From NCBI GenBank assembly GCA_034519515.1, contig JAXHOK010000011.1:1-64000 (forward strand): a stretch of 64,000 nucleotides of DNA. Direction: 5' to 3'. Under the pieces are notes generated by a model. It was given only the letters and a program-made list of their open reading frames with translations, was not told the DNA's origin and ran no database searches. How positions within the stretch are numbered: position 1 is the stretch's first letter; each line of letters begins with the position of its first letter. Of the stretch, positions 1 to 10,350 are shown piece by piece. Made by a program: the position numbers and the translations under genes. This DNA is from Arcicella sp034519515. GTDB lineage: Bacteria; Bacteroidota; Bacteroidia; Cytophagales; Spirosomataceae.

Positions 1-2310
1 ATGAACGGTATGTTAGTGGGCAATGAAGGAACGCAATTTGGAAACTAATACACTTTATACCAGCATGATGTACTATGACGACCGCAAGCGAATGGTGAAT
101 AGCAATTCAGAAAATCATGTGGGTGGAACGGACAAATTGAATATTAATTACAGTTTTATGGGGGAGGTTTTGAAGGCTTTGAAAACTACGGATAAGGGGA
201 CAGTTGCCAGTAAAATTACTGAGGTGTCGGAGTTTTTATACGACCATTTGGGGAGGAAAATTAGTTACGTTTTCAATGGAAGACCCATTGTCAAATATAT
301 AGTTACGATGCAATCGGGCGTTTAATTGGAAAGCGATTTTCTCCATCTGGAACAACACAAAATGTAAACAAACGGGTAACTGGACAGATGCAAACAATTG
401 GTTATCGGGCATTTTGCCAAATGCTAATGACAACGTAACCATCAATACGGGGCATACCTTAACTATTCTAAGCGGTCAAATTGTAGGAGCAGGAACACTA
501 AATGACAAAGGAACACTTCCGTAATTTTGGTACGCTGAATATGGGTAAAGCCACCAGTTCAGATTTGTATTTTGGAAACGATGAGTTATCATATTCGAGG
601 CGGTTTGCGTGGGATAAATTTGGATGCTAATGAGAATCTGACAAATGCTTTATTTTGCCTAAAACTTGAATATGAAGATGATGGAACGTATTTTGATGGA
701 AACATAAAACGTCAATACTGGCGAAGTAATTTAGACAACGTAACTCGTTCATTTACATATAGATACGATGGTGCGAGTAGAGTAAAAGCGGGTATTTATT
801 TAGGTAAAGGAACAGAAAATTACACCCTTGCCGATGTTACTTACGACAATAATGGAAATATCAAAAAGCTAATAAGAAACGGTTTAATTGCCAATAATAC
901 TTTCGGAATTGTTGACAATTTGAGTTATACTTACAACGCTAATTCCAATAAAATTCTGAAAGTTGATGATATTTCAAACGTGACAGTAGTTTTGCAGATG
1001 TTGCGGGTAATGATTATACTTATAATCGCCAGATGGTTCGTTTGACCATCTGATGCGAATAAAGGGATTACAATTGATTGAGTATAATTATTTAAAATTA
1101 CCGAAAAGAGTCGTCAAAGATGGAGTAACGATTTTGAACCAATATTCTGCCAGTGGGTAAAAAACTAAAAGAGACAATCGGGCGCAAATGACTACGGATT
1201 AGTAGGGAATGTGATTTACAAAAATAGCATTTTGTATCAAATCTCGCACGATGAAGGACGAATAATTGACGGGCAAAATGAATACAATATCAAAGACCAT
1301 TTGGGGAATTTAAGGGTGGCTTTCAGAGATGCTTTGGGCGTTGCCAAAATAACGCAAGCAAATTCTTATGGCATTTTCGGAGAAGATTTAACAACTATAA
1401 ATTATTTAAAATCGACTGGGAAGGCTGATAATTTCAAATTTACTGGTAAGGAAAGTTTACAAGGAACGGGTTTTATTGATTTTGGAGCAAGGTGGTATGA
1501 TACTATTGTGCCACGCTTCACAACTATTGACCCGCTGGCGGAGAAGTTACCATTCTCATCGCCGTATGTTTATGCGTTAAACAACCCTCTTAAATATATT
1601 GACCCTGACGGAGCTTTCCTTATCCAATTACTTATGCGTTCTTTTTCACCCATCAAGTGGATTTGGTGGAACTAATTTTGGTCCAGGGCTTGGTCGTAAT
1701 TTTAGTGGAGATGATAGAAGTTTTAGCAATCGTTCAAATTCGACTGCGAGAGTTTCTCATACAGTTACAGCAGACCCCGATAAAGGTACATTAAGTTATA
1801 GTAGCAGAAATACTTTTTCAAGTCCAAGTCATCACCCATACTTTGGTGAAGGTACAGAAACCCCATCGGGTTACGCAAGTAAGACAAAAGCAGGGAATGG
1901 TTCAATTGCGTTTGAAACGGGCTATTCTGGGACAAATCCTTTGGCAGTAGGTCCAACCCCCGATATTGATTTAAAATCATTTTTCAATATTACTCAGACG
2001 AATGACATTTTGAATATAAATGCAAATGTATATGGTGATGATTTCCCTAATATGCAATGTTTGTCAAAGATCCATCTGGTCAGTCATTGTTTTTAGGTGT
2101 AGATGTACGTGCAGGAGGACAAGACAACAACCCTTTAATATTGGTTGGTGGAGCAACTGAAAATATAATGAACATTAATTTTTCGGTAAAAATTCTCACA
2201 TGGTTGGGGTAATTTTACAGGCGTTGTTCAGGGCGAGATAGAACTTGGTCTCCATACGTTGATTGGAATGAAAGATTTAAAAATACGAGTTCAAATCCCA
2301 AAAAAATTTT
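1..2310 (+). pseudogene. RHS/YD-repeat protein, decayed, 5' end outside window
   Basis: Reading across frames recovers one RHS-type polypeptide broken by several frameshifts and stops. Pieces are seen at 23-325, 572-1045, 1211-1675 and 1599-2096. YD-like units (YDHLGRKISYVFN, FTYRYDGASRVKAG) are followed by the RHS core at about 1260-1620 (IKDHLGNLRVAFRD, FTGKESLQGTGFIDFGARWYD, ALNNPLKYIDPDGA). A section near 360-560 resembles an embedded G8-like beta domain. Downstream of the core a Gly/Ser-rich C-terminal domain is variable, as in polymorphic toxins, and I cannot name it. RHS proteins are large secreted or surface toxins. This copy cannot make an intact product. The first ~165 bases recur at 5524-5684. 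Confidence 0.85.
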
Positions 2311-2314
2311 CGAA

Positions 2315-2758
2315 ATGAAGACAATTAAAAAAATAGTAGCGGTATTAGTTTTATTTTTGGTTATAAGCTAATGCATAAATAGAGCCGAACCCGAAATGCA
2401 CCTTTTGCCTCCAAAGGCTTTCAAGGTTAGGTGATTATAGTTTTCAACGACCCAAACGGTCAAGATGAAAAGTATGAAGAAGGTTTTAGAGCTTATGAAA
2501 TGGGGCCGACGGAATATTACGAATAGGGTCGAATCCTAAGATGGTTGGATTAAAAACGGCAAATTGAAATATTATAAAAACTTTAATGTGGTAAAAGAAG
2601 AAATCAATTACATTAATTTAGAAAAAGAAGCTAAGGACAGAACAACAAACTATAGACAGGGTAAAGAATTGTCAACAGGATGTGTTCGCTATTATATTGT
2701 TAGTTCACTTAATAAACAAGATACGTATTTTGAAGAGATGCAACAAAAAATTAGATGA
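2315..2758 (+). pseudogene. Small lipoprotein remnant (DUF6843-like), possible RHS immunity gene
   Basis: The start at 2315 encodes a signal-like sequence (MKTIKKIVAVLVLFLVIS) and then a stop. Other frames continue with a conserved-looking pattern (IIVFNDPNGQDEKYEEG, then LKYYKNFNVVKEEINYIN) ending at 2758. The pattern resembles the DUF6843 family of small Bacteroidota lipoproteins; that is my recollection of the family. Its position directly after the RHS toxin-like C-terminus suggests an immunity gene, which is inference. At least three frame disruptions are visible. Confidence 0.5.
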
Positions 2759-2788
2759 GACATTTCCCCTGATAGTACAATAATAATG

Positions 2789-2815
2789 ATAAAGCCCTCA
2801 ATTTGAGGGCTTTAT
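2789..2815. terminator. Bidirectional hairpin terminator
   Basis: A 13-bp perfect inverted repeat (ATAAAGCCCTCAA / TTGAGGGCTTTAT) has a single-base centre. It sits between the convergent RHS-region remnants and the toxin gene and overlaps the toxin stop codon. Confidence 0.7.
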
Positions 2816-3153
2816 AATTTACTACCCAAGATATTTTTAATAAGTTGCTTCAAAAGTTTATCGCTAATATCCGCCTGTTCAGATTTATCGTAGATGGAGA
2901 GCAAATACAGTTCGTTATCGTCTGTAATAAAATAAGTTATCACTCTTGCCCCACCACTTTTGCCTTTGTTTTTAGAAGAAATCGCTAACCTAATTTTATA
3001 GGCATTATCGCCAAGAGGCGTGCCAAGTGTGGGGTTTTCTTGGAGTTCAGCCACTAAATCTTGCATATCAGCATTGAGCGAGAGGTACTTTTTAGCCAAT
3101 CGCTTATACTCACGCCTAAAATCTGGGGTAAAGGTTATCAGAAGTTCATTCAT
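2812..3153 (-). CDS. Type II toxin, RelE/ParE family
   Basis: The protein has about 113 residues and reads like a RelE/ParE-fold mRNA interferase: FTPDFRREYKRLAKKY near the N-terminus, GTPLGDNAYKIRLAISSK in the middle, and ARVITYFITDDNELYLLSIYDK at the core. RelE-type toxins cleave mRNA at the ribosome. I chose the ATG at 3153 rather than 3171 because it overlaps the antitoxin stop in an ATGAATGA arrangement typical of translational coupling. It is the last gene of a minus-strand XRE-antitoxin-toxin operon. Catalytic residues cannot be assigned by eye. Confidence 0.8.
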   Translation of the reverse strand: MNELLITFTPDFRREYKRLAKKYLSLNADMQDLVAELQENPTLGTPLGDNAYKIRLAISSKNKGKSGGARVITYFITDDNELYLLSIYDKSEQADISDKLLKQLIKNILGSKL

Positions 3154-3349
3154 TTGCAAAGAGTTCAGCAATAGCAGGTTTAGGCAATTTGCCAGCTCTC
3201 ATGTCTTGCATCTGTTTAAGGCTACGTTCCAAACCTTCCAATACTGGCGAGTGTTCGGCTTGTTGTTTGACTTTTACGAAATCAAACTTTTTGAGCAATT
3301 CCATCAAAAATGGTGCTTCGGTATCATTTACTTGAATCAGTAAATCCAT
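3146..3349 (-). CDS. Antitoxin of the RelE-type pair
   Basis: A 67-residue protein lies directly upstream of the toxin and overlaps its start by 8 bases. The sequence (DLLIQVNDTEAPFLMELLKK at the start, then a charged helix and a C-terminal tail ending LPKPAIAELFANE) matches the size and layout of RelB-like Bacteroidota antitoxins. It should neutralise the toxin and autorepress the operon; that is family knowledge. No DNA-binding motif is obvious, and the XRE protein upstream may do that job. Confidence 0.7.
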   Translation of the reverse strand: MDLLIQVNDTEAPFLMELLKKFDFVKVKQQAEHSPVLEGLERSLKQMQDMRAGKLPKPAIAELFANE

Positions 3350-3361
3350 TGTTGTAATAGT

Positions 3362-3727
3362 TTAATGAGCTAACTGTAAGGCACTTGAAAGGGTGTCTTT
3401 TAGTTTCTTTTTGGCAAATAGCGAATCAATCAGCGAGAAAATAGAAGTTCTATCAGTTGGCTCTAAGGCTTCAATCAATCTGATTTTTTCCACCAATGTT
3501 TTATCAGCCGAGTTCACATCTTTAAAAATATCTTCGGAAGCAAACAACTCTGAAAGCGAAACCCCTAACGCCTGAGCAATCTTATCTAAGGTCGAAGAAG
3601 ACGGGTCATTTTTACCGTTCTCAATCTTAGAATACTGTGAAGCGTCCATATTTATTTTTAAAGCCACTTCCTTTTGCGAAAGCCCTTTTGCTTCTCTTAC
3701 TGTTTTAATCTTCTCTGCTATATTCAT
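3362..3727 (-). CDS. XRE-family helix-turn-helix regulator
   Basis: The 121-residue protein has an N-terminal HTH_3 domain at about residues 5-60 (KIKTVREAKGLSQKEVALKI, then QYSKIENGKNDPSS). The C-terminal half is helical and probably dimerises. It ends 12 bases before the antitoxin on the same strand, so the three genes probably form one operon under its control. The divergent intergenic region with the primase remnant (3728-3864) is AT-rich and would hold the operator. Confidence 0.85.
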   Translation of the reverse strand: MNIAEKIKTVREAKGLSQKEVALKINMDASQYSKIENGKNDPSSSTLDKIAQALGVSLSELFASEDIFKDVNSADKTLVEKIRLIEALEPTDRTSIFSLIDSLFAKKKLKDTLSSALQLAH

Positions 3728-3828
3728 ACATATAAGGCATTTATACCCACAAATCTACATTTTATTGGCTTATATGTCAATAATTAAAAAATATTGTTTC
3801 AAAATTAGGATAAATATATCTATAAATA

Positions 3829-3836
3829 TAACTTTG
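3829..3836 (+). promoter_or_regulatory. Bacteroidota -7 box (TAACTTTG)
   Basis: TAACTTTG matches TAnnTTTG and lies 28 bases before the primase-remnant start at 3865. No -33 TTG is seen at the expected 19-21 base spacing, so the promoter is only partly supported. Confidence 0.4.
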
Positions 3837-3864
3837 TACAATGGATAAATAATTCCAATAAAAA

Positions 3865-5430
3865 ATGGATATGGAAATCAGCGAGATAAAACAGAGATTA
3901 AGCATCGCCCAAGTATTGGCACATTACAACCTAAAAGCCGACAAAAACGCTCGTTTATGTTGCCCTTTCCATGATGATAAAACGCCCTCGATGCAAGTCT
4001 ATGAAAAAACCAACACGGTTTACTGTTTTAGTGGCAACTGCAAAACGCACGGGCATAGCTTAGACGTGATAAATTTTATCATGCACCAAAGAAAATATCA
4101 CAAAGCACGAAGCCCTCAAAAAAGCCACTCAGTTAATCAATCCAAGCAATGAAATGACAAAAATCGAACTCTTAACGAAGCTATTCAACTACTTCAAAAA
4201 CGGCTTAAAATTGAGTCCAGTAGCCAAAGAATACTGCCAAAGCAGGGGTTTAGATTATGACAAAGTAGAAATCGGTTTTAACGGTGGGCAGTACCACCAC
4301 GGCAGTAGAAAAGACGAAAGCCTGATCAAAGCTTGTATAGAGCATGGTTTATTGTCGGTGTTAGCTTTTAAGTACCTCCCAGTTGAACAGGGAAAATATG
4401 TATAATGTTTTTTGAAAGAACAGCATCGTTTTTGGTTTAAAAGATACACAAAACCAAGTTGTTAGCTTGTACTTCCGTTCGATAGCCCCAAGAAGCAACA
4501 AGAAGACCAAAAGCACTTTTACTTGAAAGACCGTGCAGTGACTTTACCCCAAATACCCAGCCCACTGCGTGCCAAAATTGATAATGTTACGGAAAGCATC
4601 ATTGATGCAGCTTCACTTTTGCAGAATACCAAAATCAGTCATGAATATAGCGTATTGCAATACTTTATGGTACAAATGGACAGTCAAAGAAACACCAAAA
4701 AGCAATCAAAAGTATCAAATTTAGAGGAAATATTTTATTCTTCGATACGACCAACCAGGAACCAGAAGCCGTAAAAAGTACGCCCCAATGCTTCCAAAGA
4801 AATGAAAAATCCGTAGAAGAACCAAGCATTAGCGTTGCCAAATGTCCTGAAGATGAAGATATTAACAGCTTATTGATTAGCCACGAACCAACTGTTTTTT
4901 TGCATCACGAGCGAGAACCCCTTATTTTTCATAGACGCCGATAAGATAATTTCAATTGAAAATAAAAAAGTTCAAGAAATTAGGGCGGAAATCATTGTGC
5001 CAACGATTAAGGAGCTTGGCACGCTGACTTTCAGTAGTGCAGGTAATCGCTTGCTTATCTACAGGCGATGCTGCTGCAACATGCTAATAAAGGTGGAATC
5101 AAGGGAACTTGGACAGCCTAAAAATCAGCGTTCAAATAATCAACAACAGCCAAAGAGCGATTCTTTCACGAGCCGGAAGAACTAGACTTGTACGAAAACA
5201 AGCAAATCGTAGACTTGTAGGCAACAGCCGAGTTACACCTAAATCATAACGAGAAATCTACGCCCTTGCAGAGCGAATTAATAAACCTTTTAGAAGATTA
5301 CTGAGATAGTCGGCCCCACCGAAAGCCCCGAAACGCCAAAAGATATATTAGCGAAAGTAATACAAAACCTATTGCTTTTACAGCAAGAAAAATTGTTGAG
5401 CCGATTTAATGATTTATCTAGCTCTTATGC
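3865..5430 (+). pseudogene. CHC2 zinc-finger/Toprim-type primase of a mobile element, decayed
   Basis: The first 95 codons are a clean CHC2 zinc-finger primase domain: IAQVLAHYNLKADKNARLCC, CPFHDDKTPSMQVY and YCFSGNCKTHGHSLDVINFI supply the Cys/His ligands. Pieces of the same protein follow in shifting frames at 4154-4405, 4523-4774 and 4997-5185, with many stops up to about 5400. Bacteroidota conjugative elements and plasmids carry such primases near mobilisation genes. Lying between two RHS copies, it marks the scar of an inserted element. Confidence 0.75.
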
Positions 5431-5474
5431 CGTTGTGGGTGTTTTTTCCACCACAACATATGTAGGGAACCACA

Positions 5475-5516
5475 CGCCAAGCCAGCCATTTAAAAGTGAC
5501 GGCTTTGGCGTTTTTT
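5475..5516 (+). terminator. Rho-independent terminator-like hairpin
   Basis: CGCCAAGCC pairs with GGCTTTGGCG (one bulge) and is followed by six T. It lies just before the second RHS fragment. A shorter hairpin with a T-rich loop (GTTGTGG / CCACAAC) lies at about 5437-5459, and a similar one occurs near 22245. Confidence 0.5.
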
Positions 5517-5523
5517 ATTGCAA

Positions 5524-5703
5524 ATGAACGGTATGTTAGTGGCAATGAAGGAACGCAATTTGGAGACTAATACGCTGTATGCCAGCATGATGTACTATGA
5601 CGACCGCAAGCGAATGGTGAATAGCAATTCAGAAAATTATGTGGGGGGTATTGATAAATTGAACCTAAATTACAGTTTTGTAGCTTGCGAAAACAAAAAT
5701 TAG
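5524..5703 (+). pseudogene. Second copy of RHS fragment
   Basis: About 160 bases repeat the start of the window at roughly 90% identity by eye (SMMYYDDRKRMVNSNSEN, VGG, DKLN, NYSF). The copy ends abruptly at a stop near 5703. Bases 5704-5816 show nothing recognisable. This direct repeat brackets the toxin-antitoxin operon and the primase remnant. Confidence 0.75.
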
Positions 5704-5816
5704 AATTATAAATGTCTGATTTTAGCAGTTTATGGATAAAATAGCAAACAGTAAATTGTCGAAACTGTGCGGAGTAGTGAACACTCGACAAGGGCGGAAT
5801 CTCCTTCTAAGACAAA

Positions 5817-6983
5817 CTATAACAAACTCATTTTTGAAATCCAATCGTAACCTAAACTTGAATCATCAAAATTTTCTACGTAATCAATCGTCATTTTATC
5901 TCGAAAGGTATCGACGGTTTTAGAAAACTTATGGTCATGGATGATGTAAGTGGGAAATGAGTTTATCGGAAAATATTCACTGCCCGAACCATTTTTGAAG
6001 AGGCAAAGTGTTTGGGTTTGCGATGCCGCCAAATGTGCAGGAAAAGAATCCAGCGTAATGGCTCCTTTTGAATTTTTCAACAATCTAATAATCTGTGGGA
6101 TGGATAAATTACGGCTTGCATCAACAATTTTATGCCCATATTTATGGCTTAAATTATGAAATAGTTGAATGCTAAACTTCGTAAGTCCGCAAATAACTAA
6201 TTGAATATCAGGCTGATGATTGAGCAATGATTGGCAAATTGCTTCCCAATGATTTGTTAATAACATTTTGTTGGAATTGCCTGCTTCAGGGAAAATAATG
6301 ATATACTCAGACGATAATTGCTCTAATTGATAGGTCTCATCTTTGATAGTAATTACAGGTTTAATCGAGCGGCTTTCAATATCGACATCAATATTTTTTA
6401 ACCCTTGTGCCTGTACGTCAATCGTATGAACGCCATTTTTTAATAAAAAATATTCGTTATCCAATAAACCTCCCAATCCACGAGTGCCGAAGCCATTTTT
6501 TTGATTTATTTTGAGAAATGGCAATAATTGATTGGCATTATAGGCAGAGTATCGAAAATCGAAAGAATGAGAATAGTTTTCTTTTCTGAGTGATTTAATT
6601 ACTGAAAATGAATCTTTGAAATGCCTAAAATATTTGTTCAAAAATGATATGGACTGACGATTATTTTGAAAATGGTCGAGGTAAAAGACTTTATCATATA
6701 GAGGATTATTTTCTATTAGTATTCTACACCAACGCCCTGCCACAAGATGAATTTCGACAGTTGAGTGCTTAATTTTGAGGGCATTAATGATATATCCCAT
6801 CATCAACATATCGCCCAAATGACCATAATTAAATAATAAAACCTTCTGGGGAACAACGTAAGATTGATTCTTTTTCGAGCCAAAAATATTGACAATCAAA
6901 TCGACAAAAAAATCAATAATCATAAATCTCAACTTTGCAGGTCTATTTCCACAATACTCTCTTTTTTTCATAACTAATTTCAT
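5817..6983 (-). CDS. Glycosyltransferase family 9 (heptosyltransferase-like)
   Basis: The 388-residue protein shows the GT9/GT-B pattern. The N-terminal nucleotide-fold strand (KVLLFNYGHLGDMLMMGYII) carries the GxxGD motif. The C-terminal domain has IIIFPEAGNSNKMLLTNHWE and a late GAITLDSFPAHLAASQTQTL segment, the family's donor-binding D-S-PAHLA motif. GT9 enzymes add sugars from nucleotide donors to lipopolysaccharide cores or other glycans at the inner membrane. The start overlaps the upstream GT9 gene by 41 bases, so the pair is co-transcribed. Acceptor and donor are unknown. Confidence 0.85.
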   Translation of the reverse strand: MKLVMKKREYCGNRPAKLRFMIIDFFVDLIVNIFGSKKNQSYVVPQKVLLFNYGHLGDMLMMGYIINALKIKHSTVEIHLVAGRWCRILIENNPLYDKVFYLDHFQNNRQSISFLNKYFRHFKDSFSVIKSLRKENYSHSFDFRYSAYNANQLLPFLKINQKNGFGTRGLGGLLDNEYFLLKNGVHTIDVQAQGLKNIDVDIESRSIKPVITIKDETYQLEQLSSEYIIIFPEAGNSNKMLLTNHWEAICQSLLNHQPDIQLVICGLTKFSIQLFHNLSHKYGHKIVDASRNLSIPQIIRLLKNSKGAITLDSFPAHLAASQTQTLCLFKNGSGSEYFPINSFPTYIIHDHKFSKTVDTFRDKMTIDYVENFDDSSLGYDWISKMSLL

Positions 6984-8001
6984 TCTTTATTACATCCCAA
7001 ACCTCTTCATAGCCCAATTCTGAACATGGGTACCCTTTTTTTACAATAAGAGTAGCATTGGATTTGTCCTGATAAGTCCCCGAATATGGCATATAATCTT
7101 CAAAATCTCCTAATTTTCCAAACAATAATATTCCATAAGTACCAACGGCATTAGCAAAATGAGCGGGTCCGCTATCAATTCCGATAAAATATTTTGACCT
7201 TTTTATGAGTTCGGCAGTTTGCAGAAGGGATAATTTACCGCAATAATTATGATATTGTGAATGATAAATATTGAGCGTACTTCTCAGCCCAATTTCAATG
7301 ACATGATAATCAAATTCGCTTAAAAGGTCGGCAACTAATTTTTCCCAATAATAAATTTGCCAGTCTTTGGGCGAATAATTGGAATGACAATGGATAACGA
7401 CAAATCTCTCGGGCAAATTCAACTGATTAACTGAGAGTTCTACGTGAGGCGGAATATAAATTTTGGGAGCAGTATTAACCGTTGGCAATCCACTGACTTT
7501 GGCAAAGACATCTAAAATATTTCCGTGGTCAAAATAATTGTTGGTAAGAATATTTTTGGAAATAGCTAAGGGGTTTTGCAAGGTTTTTTGCAAATATGGA
7601 TAACGCCTCAGACCCGAAAGATGGCAGTTGAAAAACACATCAAAAGCGTTGAATTTAGCTAATAAAATTGAGTAAAATACGCTGTATTCCTCAATAACGG
7701 TGTCAATGTAAGAATTATAATCCAATAATTCACGATAGGGTTTCCGAACAATCCAGTAAATTTTGGCATTGGGATATTGCTTCTTGATTTCTTCCGAAAG
7801 TGGTTCGCACGCCACAATATCGCCAAAATGTTCTGCTAATAAAACACCAATAAATTGCGTTTGGGGATTAAATATTTTCTGAATTTTGATGGTAATAATC
7901 GTTACAAGCCACCGCAAAGTTGAAACTAAAACATTGGTGTATTTTTTGTATCGGTATTTCCAAATTTCAATAGTACGATTAGGATTCATGGGCATCAGCA
8001 T
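6943..8001 (-). CDS. Glycosyltransferase family 9
   Basis: The 352-residue GT9 protein has VLLAEHFGDIVACEPL (GD motif) near residue 55 and YFIGIDSGPAHFANAVGTYG in the C-terminal domain, the canonical D-SGPAH signature. The middle FVVIHCHSNYSPKDWQIYYW fits the inter-domain region. The start could be 8001 or the internal ATG at 7989 (MNPNRTIEIW). It overlaps the downstream GT9 gene and belongs to the minus-strand glycosyltransferase block at 5.8-10.3 kb. The specific sugar is unknown. Confidence 0.85.
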   Translation of the reverse strand: MLMPMNPNRTIEIWKYRYKKYTNVLVSTLRWLVTIITIKIQKIFNPQTQFIGVLLAEHFGDIVACEPLSEEIKKQYPNAKIYWIVRKPYRELLDYNSYIDTVIEEYSVFYSILLAKFNAFDVFFNCHLSGLRRYPYLQKTLQNPLAISKNILTNNYFDHGNILDVFAKVSGLPTVNTAPKIYIPPHVELSVNQLNLPERFVVIHCHSNYSPKDWQIYYWEKLVADLLSEFDYHVIEIGLRSTLNIYHSQYHNYCGKLSLLQTAELIKRSKYFIGIDSGPAHFANAVGTYGILLFGKLGDFEDYMPYSGTYQDKSNATLIVKKGYPCSELGYEEVWDVIKNEISYEKKRVLWK

Positions 8002-8030
8002 CAGTAGATTTTATGAGTGTATCTATTAAT

Positions 8031-9008
8031 TTAGTCAACAAAATCAAGCAGTTTTCTGAAAGGTAATTGTAAGGCTTGGCGAATTCTTTTATGTTTTTTT
8101 ACTTTGGGCGGTTTAATATAAAAACAAGCAAATTGACTGTAATAATCATTAAAATTATCTCTCAACTGCTGGGCATAATATTGAAAAAGAGGCACAATAT
8201 CTGGACGGTTTTCAAAATTTGAACGATTTTGATATTTTGAAACTTCATCGGGTTTATTAATACCGTAACCACTAAAATGAAAGAAAATTAACGGCACATT
8301 ATTAATAAAAAACTTGCCTTCTTTTTGTGTAACCTTTCGCTCATGAAGATTCCAGTACGCTACATTATAACCCGCATATTTATCTACCAAAACAATTTTT
8401 CGAAAGAAAACAGGCACTAAAACTATCCAATGTTGATCCACAAAAAGTCCATGACAAAGGTCAATTCTGCAATCTTTTTTCAGTCTTTCCATCCACCAAT
8501 CCACCATTTTATAGGATTGTTCGTGCCGACTTATGGCGATAAACCCTAAATTATAAAGCCCAGTATTGAGGTGGTCAATTTCACGAGTATCGAATTTATC
8601 ATTAATTGGTGAGGTAATGTGTGGTGTAACAATAATATGTTTTTCAACTAAATTATCTGTCATTGGCTTCAAGCTATCAAATACGATAATATCAGGGTCA
8701 AAATAGATAACATTCTGAATATCAGTACGATTCTTGAAAAAATAATCAAAATAAAATGGTTTTACCGCAGTGTTAAGTTCCGTAATATCATAAATATCAC
8801 ACATTTCATCCAGACAATTAATATTGATTTTATCAATTTCTAAGAGCTGAAAAGGGGGAATTTTATCTGCATCAAGACTTACTTTATCCAGCCTATCTAC
8901 CAAACCAATCACAAACTCAACGTCTGGATTGGTTTTTTGTAAGGATTGCCCCAAGGTTTGGGCTTGGGCTAAATAATTTATGGAACAAATGGTAAAAGCT
9001 AAGGTCAT
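8031..9008 (-). CDS. Glycosyltransferase, GT8-like GT-A fold
   Basis: About 325 residues from the ATG at 9008, where the conserved fold begins (FTICSINYLAQAQTLGQSL). NVIYFDPDIIVFDS provides a DxD-type metal/nucleotide motif. Other signature-like parts are NTGLYNLGFIAI, WMERLKKDCRIDL and FFHFSGYG. These resemble family 8-like transferases of Bacteroidota polysaccharide loci. The ORF extends to 9104, but those 32 residues look unlike the family. It sits in the middle of the glycosyltransferase block. Confidence 0.75.
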   Translation of the reverse strand: MTLAFTICSINYLAQAQTLGQSLQKTNPDVEFVIGLVDRLDKVSLDADKIPPFQLLEIDKININCLDEMCDIYDITELNTAVKPFYFDYFFKNRTDIQNVIYFDPDIIVFDSLKPMTDNLVEKHIIVTPHITSPINDKFDTREIDHLNTGLYNLGFIAISRHEQSYKMVDWWMERLKKDCRIDLCHGLFVDQHWIVLVPVFFRKIVLVDKYAGYNVAYWNLHERKVTQKEGKFFINNVPLIFFHFSGYGINKPDEVSKYQNRSNFENRPDIVPLFQYYAQQLRDNFNDYYSQFACFYIKPPKVKKHKRIRQALQLPFRKLLDFVD

Positions 9009-9108
9009 TAATTTAATTTGAAACGGGGTCGCCCGTGCGATTGAAAATGAGTTAATTTGAAAATGAGTTTGGATATAATTATTTCCAAATTTCCGTATTA
9101 TCAAATTT

Positions 9109-10254
9109 TCAAATTGAAGTATTTAAAATTTCTATAAAAGTCTGAAAGGCAGTTTCTTGATTATGCCTTTCGAGGGCTTTTTTTCTGGCATTTTCGCCTA
9201 ATTCAATTTTTAGTAATGGTTTTTCTTTCAATTCAATGATTCTTTCCTTAACAGTCCGAATATCAAGATAATCTACTACAAAACCGCAATCATTTTCCAC
9301 AAAATCTTTTGCCCCTCCTGCCTTATCGAAACAAATAATTGGTTTTGACAAGACTGCCGCTTCTAATACTACCAAAGGATAAGGGTCTTCACGGGATGAC
9401 ACAAAAAAAACATCAAAAGCATCCATAAAATCAAGCGGATTATCAACGGAGGTCTGAAAAACTACATTTTTGAGTTCTAATCTATCTTTGTCAATTTGAA
9501 AAATTTTGTAATCTATTTCCGTATTTTGTCCACCCACCCAAAGAAAATAAATATCCTTCTCTTGCTTCAATTGGTGGGCAACTTGCAAGAAAACATCAAC
9601 CCCTTTTCTTAAATCTACCGTTCCTATCCCTCCTATTAAAAAGGCATTTTCGGGAATGTCATACTGTTTTTTGAGAGCTGAAATCTTAATCATCGAACTT
9701 TCAAAACTTAAAGCTGACTCTGGTAATAATGACGGTAGAACTTTAATTTTGGTTGCATCAATAGCATGATTTTTAATGAGATTTTCTTTTACTGATTCAG
9801 CACAAGCAATGTATGAGTTAGTTATTTCCAAAGTAGTTTGAAAATCTTTACTCGAAGTATATTGTTGAATTCCTATTTCAAGTTCATGTACATAAGTAAT
9901 AATTGGAATAGCTAAAATATATAGGAAATCTAATAATCTTCCATTAGTTACAGTATTTGAAACAATTAAATCAAAATCTTGCTCCATTAACTTCCCAAAT
10001 ACACCTTCTTTTTCAATTAATTTCTTTCCTGAAATTTTATTCTTAACCTTTTGGATAAAATTAATCGTTTCACCTTCTGTCCAATAATATGTTGTTGCTA
10101 ATTCCTCAAACTCTTTCTCAATAATTCCACCTTCTTTCAACAAAATAGAAAATTTAAAATCTGGATGATTTTTTAATAATTTAAGAAACCTTAATAATAA
10201 TATTTGAGCCCCCGCCCTATTGGCATCATGACTTACGAAAAGGATATTTTTCAT
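9109..10254 (-). CDS. Glycosyltransferase family 4
   Basis: About 381 residues from the ATG at 10254, which begins directly with the first Rossmann strand (MKNILFVSHDANRAGAQILL). The GT4 C-terminal domain is clear: FLIGGIGTVDLRKGVDVFLQ, FLWVGG, then FFVSSREDPYPLVVLEAAVL, the E-x7-E donor site. These retaining GT-B enzymes use nucleotide-sugar donors on the cytoplasmic face. An ATG at 10284 would add ten residues. It is the first gene of the 5.8-10.3 kb block after a 180-base gap. Confidence 0.85.
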   Translation of the reverse strand: MKNILFVSHDANRAGAQILLLRFLKLLKNHPDFKFSILLKEGGIIEKEFEELATTYYWTEGETINFIQKVKNKISGKKLIEKEGVFGKLMEQDFDLIVSNTVTNGRLLDFLYILAIPIITYVHELEIGIQQYTSSKDFQTTLEITNSYIACAESVKENLIKNHAIDATKIKVLPSLLPESALSFESSMIKISALKKQYDIPENAFLIGGIGTVDLRKGVDVFLQVAHQLKQEKDIYFLWVGGQNTEIDYKIFQIDKDRLELKNVVFQTSVDNPLDFMDAFDVFFVSSREDPYPLVVLEAAVLSKPIICFDKAGGAKDFVENDCGFVVDYLDIRTVKERIIELKEKPLLKIELGENARKKALERHNQETAFQTFIEILNTSI

Positions 10255-10350
10255 GTATAAAATTAGTGAGAGTAACTTATTCAAATACTACCACATAATA
10301 AAGTTTACGGGACGGTTATTAGAATGTAAGATAATTAGTAATACTTTTTT

